From Pelistega europaea (lineage in GTDB: Bacteria > Pseudomonadota > Gammaproteobacteria > Burkholderiales > Burkholderiaceae_B): a stretch of DNA of 64,000 nucleotides. How positions within the stretch are numbered: the stretch's first letter is position 1; each line of letters starts with the position of its first letter. Shown here one piece after another: positions 1 through 8,634 of this stretch. The DNA lies in NCBI RefSeq assembly GCF_013133775.1, contig NZ_JABGBO010000005.1, forward strand, positions 1-64,000, given 5' to 3'. A model generated the notes under the pieces. That model ran no database searches. It worked only from the letters and a program-made list of their open reading frames with translations, and was not told the DNA's origin. A program made the position numbers and the translations under genes.

Positions 1-127
1 GAAGAGTGGTTAACTGTTTATAATACGCAAAGACCCCATGATGCACTAAAAGGTTTAACACCCCTAATGTACAAACAAATGCATTCCGTTTCTACTTCTT
101 AGTTGTACTAAAAATGGGATGGGTACA
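1..127 (+). mobile_element. 3' end of an IS3-type insertion sequence (OrfB C-terminus and right end)
   Basis: Bases 1-102 are open in frame 1 and end in TAG. The peptide contains YNTQRPHDALKGLTP, the typical C-terminal signature of the DDE integrase core of IS3-family OrfB transposases. The rest of the transposase lies left of the window. After the stop, bases 104-127 begin TGTAC and end GTACA, which fits an IS3-type terminal inverted repeat ending in CA, so the right end of the element is probably near base 127. This boundary is inferred, because the left end and any target duplication are not visible. The element abuts the toxin remnant at 177-817 and may have removed the gene once lying beyond it. 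Confidence 0.7.
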
Positions 128-176
128 GTATAAACCTGATTAAAATTATTGTATAAATCTTTCTCTGAGAAAAACA

Positions 177-734
177 TTATCGTAAACCTCGTCGTATAAT
201 TTCTTGTTGAACTTTTTTAAGATGTGCACGATACTCAGGCGAAATCTCTTTGCCCTCTTTAACATACATTTTCCAACCATCGGTACCTGTCTCCACCTTT
301 TTGCCTTTTGATGAATTTAATTCTTTAGGTAACGGTTGTAAGTTCATTGGGTCATTGATAAAGGCTTCTTGAACCTCTTTAGGTAAGCGGTCAAATCCCG
401 TAATCTTATCAAACCCATTTTTTGGCAAAATATGGTCAACAGATGCACTAGCACCATCTGGAAAATCTTTGCGAACCTCATCGAATGGATCAAGGTACTG
501 TACTTTGCCTGTGGTTTTATCAACCCAACCACCCTCAATAAATTTCTTTTCAATATCACCATAGGTATTTACAAAGTCACAACAATTTGCGTTGTGTACC
601 CAGACACCTAAATGACCGATATGGTAAGTGCTGAAATCCTCTACTTTGATGTTATAGACCGTTTCCAATTTACCTGTGCTGTACTGGTCTAATACGGTTA
701 AATAGGGGAGTCCTTCTCTATTAAGTAGCACCAT
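177..734 (-). pseudogene. Orphan polymorphic-toxin C-terminus: HINT remnant plus HNH nuclease domain
   Basis: This is a 185-codon reading frame. Residues about 15-50 match the end of a pretoxin HINT domain (VYNIKVEDFSTYHIG, then GVWVHNANC), which normally sits just before the toxin in CdiA/MafB-type proteins. Residues about 97-145 carry an HNH-like nuclease pattern: SVDHILPKNG, then DPMNLQPLPKELN and SKG. The ATG at 734 is unlikely to be a true start, because the frame stays open upstream (ASLLEKG precedes it) and no secretion signal is present. A pretoxin remnant lies just upstream in another frame (782-817). I read this as a displaced or decayed toxin cassette. It has no recognisable immunity gene downstream, where the IS end begins. 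The nuclease call is a motif judgement. Confidence 0.7.
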
Positions 735-781
735 TCCTTTTTCTAGTAGGCTCGCCTTGCGCCAGCCTATGTATAACCATC

Positions 782-817
782 CGTAGCATAGGCTTCTATT
801 ACACCTAACAAAGCATG
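782..817 (-). pseudogene. Frameshifted pretoxin remnant matching the CdiA-like gene
   Basis: On the minus strand this short stretch reads HALLGVIEAYAT and then runs into a stop a few codons later. It is nearly identical to HALLGAIEAYAT in the CdiA-like protein (minus strand, around 3225-3265), and the DNA is also similar. The piece is not in frame with the HINT/HNH segment at 177-734. The two parts therefore appear to be joined by a deletion with a frameshift, consistent with recombination between duplicated CdiA C-terminal modules. Confidence 0.6.
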
Positions 818-861
818 AACAGTAAAGTTAAAAAACTTGGTTCACTGCTTACACATAAGCA

Positions 862-1902
862 TCACTTCTTATCTATCGGTGAGCTAGGTTGTAAATCTAT
901 TAGGCGTCCGCCACGTCCAAAGAATCTTAGGATTCTATTCTTAAGTTTCTTGTATTCCCTCTCTCTCCATGCCAAACCAGCTTCCATTTTTGCTTTCCAT
1001 CTATCTATCCATACCTGTTGTGGTTGATGAAAATCAAACTCTTTCATAAAGTCATAAGGGTCTTCATAGGATTCTAAAGGTTTCACCTCAATAAGTTCTT
1101 TGGGTGCAATAGGGCTATCTATTCCAAGGTCGAAACCGTGAATGGCAGCAATTTTGGCATAGATCAGTACAGGTATACATAGATAAAAATCAAAATGAAC
1201 ATTCATGTCTTGTTTTGCTCTTGTTGATAACCTATACTCCAACATTTCCTCTAATATTCTTTTCATTTCTTCTGTATCTTGGTTGGCTAATGCCAGAAAA
1301 AACCTAAAGTCAGGTTCTCTGTGGGCTATGTTTTTTGGTCTTTTGGTGTCACTAAGAAACCGTAAACTGCGCTCTTTTAGGTATCCCCAATCTCCTGATA
1401 ATGCCAATAATGCCGAGCGATTTAAATAGGGATATATATCATTTCCCTTATAAGTCTGTTGATCTAAGCTTCCTGAAATAATATCCTGTTGTGATATTAA
1501 AAACTCTTTTACTTCTGGACTATCAGAAAGTAAATGCAAAAAGTACATCGAACTATAGCCCGAATAGCCCCAATCGGGTTTTTTCTCCGATAAGATTTGC
1601 AACTTAGCTGCCACATAAGCATGTTGCTTAAAGGCTTGAACATCCCCATGAACCACCAAATCGACTGAGGCTTGTCCTTCGTACATCCAGCTAAGAATCA
1701 TCATACAAGCAAAAGGATCACCCACACCACTATCAATAATTCTTAGTGTGCTAGCAATCTCCTCAGAATCACCATCATTAGAATTAAGTTCCTTTGCATA
1801 CCCTTTACAAAAATCTACCGACTCCTGATAACTGCGTTCTGCAACACTTCCTAAATAGACTTTATACTTTTCCATTACAAGGTTTTTTCTACGTCTTGAC
1901 AT
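862..1902 (-). CDS. Imm49-like immunity protein (tentative)
   Basis: This 346-residue, probably all-helical soluble protein has no signal peptide. It lies between the C-terminal toxin of the CdiA-like gene (19 bases upstream) and an orphan toxin fragment, which is the usual place of a contact-toxin immunity gene. The segment around residues 245-290 (FDFYLCIPVLIYAKIAAIHG, followed by SPIAPKEL) resembles the Imm49 family found in Neisseria maf and cdi islands. A DUF1910/DUF1911 (PoNi-type) immunity protein is an alternative. The short charged N-terminus (MSRRRKNLV) before a second Met at residue 10 leaves the exact start uncertain. It should protect against the PD-(D/E)XK-like toxin encoded just before it. 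That pairing is inferred from position only. Confidence 0.5.
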   Translation of the reverse strand: MSRRRKNLVMEKYKVYLGSVAERSYQESVDFCKGYAKELNSNDGDSEEIASTLRIIDSGVGDPFACMMILSWMYEGQASVDLVVHGDVQAFKQHAYVAAKLQILSEKKPDWGYSGYSSMYFLHLLSDSPEVKEFLISQQDIISGSLDQQTYKGNDIYPYLNRSALLALSGDWGYLKERSLRFLSDTKRPKNIAHREPDFRFFLALANQDTEEMKRILEEMLEYRLSTRAKQDMNVHFDFYLCIPVLIYAKIAAIHGFDLGIDSPIAPKELIEVKPLESYEDPYDFMKEFDFHQPQQVWIDRWKAKMEAGLAWREREYKKLKNRILRFFGRGGRLIDLQPSSPIDKK

Positions 1903-1920
1903 ATGTATATCCTTAAAAAA

Positions 1921-4176
1921 TTACTTTGACTGTATTTGATTTGGAATTTTGACTGGAATAATTTTTACAGTCTTATCTGATTTATCCACGGCAACAACTA
2001 TAGTTTTAATCGGTGAGCCTGCTTTCCGAGCTAAATCAAAGGCTCGTCTAACTTCACCATCCCTAGGCAACTGTTTCTCCACAGCTGTTATCCAGTCCTC
2101 AGATAATTGGTTAGTAAACTTATCATTAAGTTTCGCTCCTTTAGTACTCACCTGTAACGCCCCATTTTTTAATTGTTTACTATCCACAATAACAATAGAG
2201 CCATCTTTGGCTTGCCACACATGGTCAAAGCCATTATTTGCTCTATACTTACCGCCTTTAAGTACTTTATACCCTGAGCGTTCCGCTAGACTATTAAATA
2301 ACTGTTCTGTCTTACTTCCCGTCAAATCCCCCGAAGAAACAATATCATCAATTAATTTCTTCTCCATCTCACTGGTTGGCTTTAATACGTAAGCTGAGGA
2401 TTTGATTTTTCCAGCATTGATAAATCCCTTTTCTGTCGCCTCTACAATACTATTTGTATCATTCACAAGCTCCCGTATTGTTGACCAATTTTTTACTCGG
2501 TAAACTTGGTGCGTACCTATCTGGATACTCTTGCTAATTCCTTTGCTCAAGGCAGTTGTACTTGCCTTTGTAATACCCGCACCTCCTGTTAGCATTGAAG
2601 CTGCTTCAGTCACAAGTTTTCCTACTTCTCTGCCTGCATTAAAGGAACCTCCTGCACCCGCTCGCTCATACTCCTGTCGGAAATGTTCTAAACGAGCGAT
2701 ATAGTCCTGTTTAATACCCTCCGCCACTTGACTAAACATACCATCTTGTGAAACCAGAGTGATTAGCGCATCAATAGTTTCCACTGGACTTGATACCATA
2801 GAAAAAATATCACTTACAGTATCGTATAGACTTTCAGGAACTCCAGCTAACACTCCTGCGGCAAAACTAGCATTTTGTCCTGCACTAACCATTTTCCAGT
2901 AAGCCTCAGCTTTCAGTTCACATGAGAACTTACCACCGCAATTCTTGATTTCTTCAGCAAGCATTTGTTCTTGTTTAGTAGATAGATAGTTATCTTCCAC
3001 CGCCCGCTTTCCAATCTCTGCCGCACTAATAGCACTTGAGGTGCTATCGCCCACCAAGCCTCCTGCTAATCCACTCGCAAGTTGGCTCAATGCTGTGACG
3101 GTTTGTTTCTGTGCTTCGGTCAACTCATCTGGGCTATCTTTGTCATACAGTTGCTTAATAATCAGCCCTGCCGCTAACTCTCCTGTCACCGCTCCAGCTG
3201 CTCCTGCTCCTGCATGATTACCTGTGGCATAGGCTTCTATAGCGCCAAGTAAAGCATGCGCCATCAAGTTAGCTTCTTCATTGACCTGACCGCTCTGGTC
3301 GGTCGTTGCCTCTTTAATTAACTTATTCGCATAAGGGGATAGTCCTCCCACCACTGCTTGTCCTACATTACCCGTTGCAATGCCTTGTAGTACCCCCGTG
3401 ACTGCCCGTACTGCCATTTGAATATCACTTCCTTGTCCATATTGGGCAATGACGGCATTAGCCTGTGCAAGCTGAGCTTGCGCTTGTGCATCATTAGGAT
3501 TCTTATCTAAACTCCGTTGGGCATCTTTCTTATCCTGCTCTGCTTTATCCAAGCGAGGTTTGAGGGCAATCTCCACACTATTATTGGCTATCTCACCAAT
3601 CACCTGCGCCATCTCTTGACGCTCTCTTGCCTCTGTTATATCAAAACGCTCTGTCTTGGCATTAGCGTTCTGCGTATCACGAGATAGAGCAGTAGGGACT
3701 TCTCCCTGGTTGACGGTTAGCTGAATATTATCCCCTACCGCACTTTGGGTGGTAGAGCTATCGGATTGATTCACATTACCCAGCGCACTCAGACCTGCGG
3801 CAGCACCATTGGCCATGTTCTGAGACATGTCGGTTGAAAAACCTCCCCCTATATTCTCCACCTTCACTTCGCTATAGTTATGGATATTTTCTGTGGTGAG
3901 CGTACCTGTGCTAAAGTGGTTTTTATCCGCTGTGGATTGGCTATCCACTACACCACCTTTAAGGTGGGTATTGCCCTGCACGGTAACGTCTACGCCATCT
4001 TTTCCTGCATGTAAGCCACTCTGCTCTTCAACTTGGGCGTAATTGAGCTTACCTTTATTCAGGTTTCCATTCACTGAGGCATTAGAGCCGCTACCATAAA
4101 GGACTTTTAAACGACTATCTTGTACTTGTTGACTACGGTTGATACTGTCACGAGCTCTCATTGCTATATCGGTCAC
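1921..4176 (-). pseudogene. C-terminal part of a CdiA/FHA-like contact toxin with PD-(D/E)XK-like nuclease tip
   Basis: This 751-codon frame starts at GTG. Residues 1-130 look like the end of a filamentous-haemagglutinin repeat stalk. About 170-400 is the Ala/Gly-rich pretoxin region. A VEDNYLS motif near residue 390 is a variant of the VENN boundary that precedes toxin domains. The last 180 residues end in a possible restriction-endonuclease-like fold (GFDHVW, then IVIVDSKQ, giving a D...DxK pattern). The TPS secretion domain and most of the stalk are missing. A 31-residue signal-peptide frame ends at 4173 and overlaps this frame by GTGA, so a large deletion with frameshift seems to have joined the gene ends. 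No CdiB-type transporter is visible. Alternatively it is a silent cassette reservoir. Confidence 0.72.
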
Positions 4177-4268
4177 TGGAAAAGAAAGCCCTCACCTGTA
4201 TTAGCCGCCAAAGCAGAAGCAGAAGAAATCACGCTGCACAGTAATGTATAGGTAGAAATATTGTGCAT
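4173..4268 (-). pseudogene. Signal-peptide remnant of the CdiA/FHA-like gene
   Basis: This 31-codon frame (ATG at 4268, TGA at 4175-4173) encodes MHNISTYTLLCSVISS then ASALAANTGEG. It is a clear secretory signal peptide with an Ala-X-Ala cleavage site. It is preceded by GAGGG four to five bases before ATG. It stops exactly where the FHA stalk fragment begins in another frame. I interpret it as the 5' end of the original TpsA gene. It could in principle be a translated mini-ORF coupled to the downstream GTG. Confidence 0.6.
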
Positions 4269-4806
4269 AACACCCTCTATCGTAATACATTGAAATTATT
4301 TGCATATTTACATTTTTACTGTTTTTTTAACTTAAGTAAAGTTCTATTCATTAGTAAAAGTACTAAATTCAGAAAAATATTTCCAATTAAAATCAAACGA
4401 TAGACTTTCTTTGGTTATTAACCCACTTGTAGCTTATCTACCTAGAAATGAAAAATCCTACTATTACATTAAAATGGGCAACTCCTAGGAATCAAAAATT
4501 TTTACCAATCGGTTTTGTTTCTCTGGCGAATATTTATCACTAGAACATGATTGTGCGACTAAGTATATGATTCTCTTTCGCATAAATTTTTTATTATCAC
4601 TTCTTGATAATAAAAAACTCGCCGATTTGTGCATTATCAAAGATAAGAGGCATGGCGAGTGTGTTTGTTATGAGTAATTCTACAAGAAACTGTGATAGTT
4701 TGCGAGTACTGATACTTTTGAGACTATTAATCTTGACAAAACTCACCATACCAAGAGCAAGAAGTTTTTTATAATCTAACTCGGCTTTAATTAAATAGAT
4801 TTCAAA
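4269..4806. other. Gene-free interval between toxin island and siderophore operon
   Basis: This AT-rich stretch holds no reading frame that I can support. It contains the candidate terminator at 4611-4660 and presumably the old promoter of the CdiA-like gene. I see no IS ends or tRNA. Confidence 0.5.
4611..4660 (-). terminator. Second possible terminator downstream of the siderophore operon
   Basis: Read on the minus strand, ACTCGCC (4660-4654) pairs with GGCGAGT (4623-4617) around a nested TTATC-ttt-GATAA hairpin. A run of Ts follows (A-run at 4611-4617 on the plus strand). Confidence 0.45.
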
Positions 4807-4842
4807 CTATCTCTGGGGGAAGATTTCTTACCCCAGAGATAG
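4807..4842 (-). terminator. Stem-loop terminator of the siderophore operon
   Basis: A perfect 12-bp inverted repeat (CTATCTCTGGGG at 4807-4818, CCCCAGAGATAG at 4831-4842) has a 12-base loop. It lies 15 bases past the stop of the siderophore-reductase gene. The T-rich tail is weak. Confidence 0.7.
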
Positions 4843-4857
4843 TATCTGCAAATAATG

Positions 4858-5832
4858 CTAATTTTTTAATCTATTCCAATAAGCCCTGACTACCATATCG
4901 GCGGATGTTATTTGGTACTTTTGCTCAAAAAACTTTCTAAGCAGTTTCATCCCATCTGTATGAAAAGCTCCCCAAATTTTTTGAATTGAATAATCGGTTT
5001 GTTCAAGATAATTCTTTATTTTTGTTCCATATTCATCTGGGGACTGAATAGAGAAGGTGCATATTTGGGTTCCTTTAGGTAAACGGCAATCCTTAAAATA
5101 GACACTATCTTCTAAATTAAGCATTTCTAATAATACTAGAGGAGGTTCTGGATTCTGCCAATTATCAAGCAAAGAGGCAATCGCTGGAAATGCCGTTTCA
5201 TCACCACATAATAAAACTTTCCCCTGCTGTAGGTGATCCACTGACTCATTCTTCTCCCTCAAAGAAATAACATCTTGTCCTGGTTCTAAACACTCTAACC
5301 ATTTTTTTGTCGGTGTAACACCATGCGTAAAAAAATCCACCTCTATATACTGCTGTTCCGTATTAACTTTTCGGTAAGTGTACGCCCTAGATAAATCCTC
5401 TCCTATTGAGAGTACCGTAATAAAAGCTGGTTTTATATTGTTGGGCAGCGCATCCTTGTAGGCCAATCGCAACCGAATAAAAGATGACGTAATCTTCTGT
5501 CTATCTAACACTATCAATTTTCGATTATTTTTCAAATCAGGTGTATTTCTTTGAAAAAAATCAGAATATATTTTGATAAAAAAAGCCATAGGCTCTTCTA
5601 CACGCTTGCCAAAAGAATGAAAATAATCAATAGGTAAACCATCTACATCCTCTTGTATACTGAGCAAAAAGCCTTCATGATAAATATCTAGCAAGGTAAT
5701 AGCATAAATAGTCTTAAATGGACTAATGGCTCTCACAAACAATAATAGTTCATGGTTTCCCCCATTATTCAGTCCATCAACCCATTGGCGCTTTAATTCC
5801 GAATCAAAAGTGGTATAAGTACTTACATTCAT
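4858..5832 (-). CDS. Siderophore-interacting FAD-binding protein (ferric-siderophore reductase, SIP/ViuB family)
   Basis: This 324-residue cytoplasmic flavoprotein is predicted to reduce ferric siderophore after import and so release iron. The FAD-binding Arg-x-Tyr motif is seen as SRAYTYR near residue 152, followed by a ferredoxin-reductase-like NAD(P)H domain with LCGDETAFPAI. The C-terminus has the family ending WGAFHTDG...AYWNR. The first 100 residues form an extension compared with typical SIP proteins of about 250 residues. ELLLFVRAISPFKT and LLDIYHEGFLLSI resemble a DUF2470-type domain, though its usual histidines are degenerate. The start is ATG with GAGGAG five bases upstream. It is the last gene of a six-gene operon and is presumably controlled by the Fur-like promoter at 11883-11934. 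Confidence 0.85.
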   Translation of the reverse strand: MNVSTYTTFDSELKRQWVDGLNNGGNHELLLFVRAISPFKTIYAITLLDIYHEGFLLSIQEDVDGLPIDYFHSFGKRVEEPMAFFIKIYSDFFQRNTPDLKNNRKLIVLDRQKITSSFIRLRLAYKDALPNNIKPAFITVLSIGEDLSRAYTYRKVNTEQQYIEVDFFTHGVTPTKKWLECLEPGQDVISLREKNESVDHLQQGKVLLCGDETAFPAIASLLDNWQNPEPPLVLLEMLNLEDSVYFKDCRLPKGTQICTFSIQSPDEYGTKIKNYLEQTDYSIQKIWGAFHTDGMKLLRKFFEQKYQITSADMVVRAYWNRLKN

Positions 5833-5851
5833 ATACTCTCCTCTACTAACC

Positions 5852-6634
5852 CTATAAAAGTGACTTACTTAGTGGAATACACAATGGTGTTAAATGTATT
5901 GGATCCTGAATTACCTTATTTTCCAAGCCAAAAATATGTTTAATCATTGAGGATTCGATAAGTTCTTCGGGAGGTGCAACTGCCTCAATCCTCTGATTAT
6001 TCACTGCAATTATCGTATCTGCATATCTGGCAGCTAAATTAAGATCATGTAACACCATGACAATAGTTTTCCCATGCTCTTGATTTAAGTTCTTTAATAA
6101 ATCCAATACTTCCAGTTGATAACTCAAATCCAGATAGGTTGTCGGTTCATCCATGAAAATATAAGGCGTATTTTGTGCCAATACCATTGCAATCCAAGCT
6201 CTTTGCCTTTGCCCCCCTGATAAACTATCCAGTGTTTTTTTAGCTAATGAGTGCATCTGCGTAAGAAAAAGAGCTCGTTCCACGCAATATTCGTCCTCTT
6301 GAGTCCATTTTGAAAAGAAATGATGATAAGGATAACGCCCATACCGAACAAGTTGCTCTACCGTAATACTTTCCGTAATAGGGTGGCTTTGAGATAAAAG
6401 AGCTACTTGTAATGCAAATTCTTTGGCGGATAATTGATAAATATCCTCTCCATTGAGGTATATCTGTCCTTGAGTTGGTTTCAATAATCTAGCCATTGAA
6501 CGCAATAACGTCGATTTTCCACAACCATTTTTACCAATCAGTATGGTAACACTGCCAGCCTGAATATCACATGAAACATCATCAAGAATGACGTTGCTAT
6601 CATAAGAAAGAGTAAGATGATTTACTGTTATCAT
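5852..6634 (-). CDS. Iron-siderophore ABC transporter ATP-binding protein (FecE/FhuC family)
   Basis: This 260-residue ATPase should drive import of ferric siderophore across the inner membrane with the two permeases encoded upstream. Walker A is GKNGCGKST near residue 34. The signature is LSGGQRQRAWIA near 138. Walker B is YIFMDEPTTYLDL near 158, followed by a switch histidine in MVLHDLN. The length and the PPEELIESSMIKHIFGLE tail are normal for the FecE/FepC/FhuC group. It begins nine bases after the FecD-like gene and ends 19 bases before the reductase gene. No strong Shine-Dalgarno is visible, so translation may be coupled. Confidence 0.93.
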   Translation of the reverse strand: MITVNHLTLSYDSNVILDDVSCDIQAGSVTILIGKNGCGKSTLLRSMARLLKPTQGQIYLNGEDIYQLSAKEFALQVALLSQSHPITESITVEQLVRYGRYPYHHFFSKWTQEDEYCVERALFLTQMHSLAKKTLDSLSGGQRQRAWIAMVLAQNTPYIFMDEPTTYLDLSYQLEVLDLLKNLNQEHGKTIVMVLHDLNLAARYADTIIAVNNQRIEAVAPPEELIESSMIKHIFGLENKVIQDPIHLTPLCIPLSKSLL

Positions 6635-6643
6635 AATATTTGT

Positions 6644-7654
6644 TTAAAAACTATTTTTACGCATTTCTGCTATTAACAACCATAAAAGATATAGGCCTCC
6701 TAACCCTGCTGTTAAAACACCTACAGGAAAATGAGCCTTTACCGGCAATAATCTGGCAACAATATCTGACAATAATAATAAAATCGCTCCCACTACCGCA
6801 TTGGCCAACCAAACGGTTTGATGAGTTTTTAACATTTTCCTAACAATATGAGGGGCACATAACGCAATAAAACTTATTGGACCAGCTACCAAAACAGCAA
6901 GAGCAGACAATATTGTTGCCAACAATAAACTGCTTAGCATAGTAAAACGTATTGGAACCCCCAATGTAGCTGCCACATCACCATGCAATGATAATAAGGT
7001 AAAAGATCTATTGATACAGTAAAGTCCTATTAGCACTATAGGTAACCCCAACCATATCATTCCTACATCATTCCATCCCCTACCAGACAAACTACCACTC
7101 AGCCAAGCAGCCAGTAGTAACGCATTTTCTTGTCTTAAACCTGTCAAGCCAAATTGCACAATAGATAAAGCCAAGGCATTCATTGCAATACCACAAACAA
7201 TCGCTTCAAATTGGAAACTCAATTGACGACCATTGGCTACTACTACGAGTATTACCACAATTAAGGCTCCTAATAGAGCTCCGGTCGTCATCGAAATAAA
7301 AGAAGGAAAAACGATAGCAGATAACACAGCCCCAGCAGAAGCTCCTGCGTTCACACCTATAATATCTGGACTGCCCAAAGGATTTTTTGTTAATAACTGG
7401 AAGACGTTTCCTGATAAGGCCAGAGCCATCCCCACCCCTGTCGCTAAGAGTGCACGAGGAAGCCATAATTCCCAGAAAAGCCAACTAGAAACGGCATCGG
7501 CCTCTCCTTTCCATAAGTCAAAAAGTTTAAAAATTAGAATATGCTCCTTTCCTATGGTACTTGCTACAACAATAAGAATAAACAAAAGAGGTAAACTAAT
7601 CACCCAAAACCTTTTTATTCTCCTGACGGGTAAGAAAAAAGTATCTCTCATCAT
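6644..7654 (-). CDS. Iron-siderophore ABC transporter permease (FecD/FepG family)
   Basis: This 336-residue polytopic membrane protein of the FecCD family (BtuC-like, about nine to ten helices) forms half of the permease pore. The family signatures LTKNPLGSPDIIGVNAGA (residues about 90-107) and GPISFIALCAPHIVRKM (about 257-273) are present. Its ATG overlaps the end of the other permease gene by four bases (7651-7654), which suggests translational coupling and equal stoichiometry. Confidence 0.93.
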   Translation of the reverse strand: MMRDTFFLPVRRIKRFWVISLPLLFILIVVASTIGKEHILIFKLFDLWKGEADAVSSWLFWELWLPRALLATGVGMALALSGNVFQLLTKNPLGSPDIIGVNAGASAGAVLSAIVFPSFISMTTGALLGALIVVILVVVANGRQLSFQFEAIVCGIAMNALALSIVQFGLTGLRQENALLLAAWLSGSLSGRGWNDVGMIWLGLPIVLIGLYCINRSFTLLSLHGDVAATLGVPIRFTMLSSLLLATILSALAVLVAGPISFIALCAPHIVRKMLKTHQTVWLANAVVGAILLLLSDIVARLLPVKAHFPVGVLTAGLGGLYLLWLLIAEMRKNSF

Positions 7655-8634
7655 CTTCCTTTCCTTTTGTGTAGAATACTTAAATAAAGCAAAGGAGCAC
7701 CAATAAAGCCTGTCACAATACCTGTTGACAACTCAGATGGGCTAATGACAATTCTTGCAAGAGTATCTGCCAATGTTAGTAAACTTGCACCAGTAAGCAT
7801 AGATGCCCACAAAAGTACACGATAATCTGCCCCCACAACCCATCGAGCTAAATATACTGCACCTAAACCAACAAATGCGATAGGGCCTACCCATGCCACT
7901 GTTAAAGCAGATAAACCAGCTGAAGTACAAATGATGAAGATTTGGATTAGGAATACATTAACCCCCACAGATCTAGCCAAATCATTACCTAACGCAATAA
8001 TATTGACATACTTCCCAAGCATCCCTCCCATAATGATTAAAGCAACAAAGTAAGGAGATAATTGATAAATTTCTTCATACCGTATACCAGTAAAAGAGCC
8101 ACTCGCCCAGAATTTATATTGTTCAAAAGCATTAGGACTAAGCTGTGATACTGCTTGAACATACGCATATAAACAAGCCGAGAGTGCCGCCCCTACTAAT
8201 ATTAAACGAGCAAAATTTAACTCTCTAGATGATGAGCCTATAACGGAAATGAAAGAAGCAACGCAGACTGCTCCTAAAAAAGCGGCAAAAAAGGGGGAGA
8301 TAGGTAGTGAGGGTACAAAAATCAACGTCACAATTGCCGCAGATGCCCCTGCATTAATTCCTAATAATCCCGTATCTGCTAAAGGATTTTTGGTCAATCC
8401 TTGGACAAGTGTAGATGTCACCCCCAATGCTGCTCCACACAGTAAAGCCCCCAGAGTGCGAGGAACCCTATGATGTATAACCAATTGCTGATAATTTTCT
8501 ATTGTTGAGAAAAAATATTGCCAAACATCGTGTACAGTAAGACTTTTACTTCCAAAAAGCAAACCTGTCATCACACAGATAACACACAGAAGAGATAACA
8601 ACAATAGCCCTTTAACAGGAGATTTTTGTATCAT
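7651..8634 (-). CDS. Iron-siderophore ABC transporter permease (FecC/FepD family)
   Basis: This 327-residue partner permease of the FecCD family has a hydrophobic N-terminal helix and the motifs LVQGLTKNPLADTGLLGINA (residues about 75-95) and VGPIAFVGLGA (about 253-263). It pairs with the following FecD-like protein to form a heterodimeric channel. It overlaps the binding-protein gene by four bases (8631-8634) and the next permease gene by four bases, so the operon is very tightly packed. Confidence 0.93.
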   Translation of the reverse strand: MIQKSPVKGLLLLSLLCVICVMTGLLFGSKSLTVHDVWQYFFSTIENYQQLVIHHRVPRTLGALLCGAALGVTSTLVQGLTKNPLADTGLLGINAGASAAIVTLIFVPSLPISPFFAAFLGAVCVASFISVIGSSSRELNFARLILVGAALSACLYAYVQAVSQLSPNAFEQYKFWASGSFTGIRYEEIYQLSPYFVALIIMGGMLGKYVNIIALGNDLARSVGVNVFLIQIFIICTSAGLSALTVAWVGPIAFVGLGAVYLARWVVGADYRVLLWASMLTGASLLTLADTLARIVISPSELSTGIVTGFIGAPLLYLSILHKRKGR

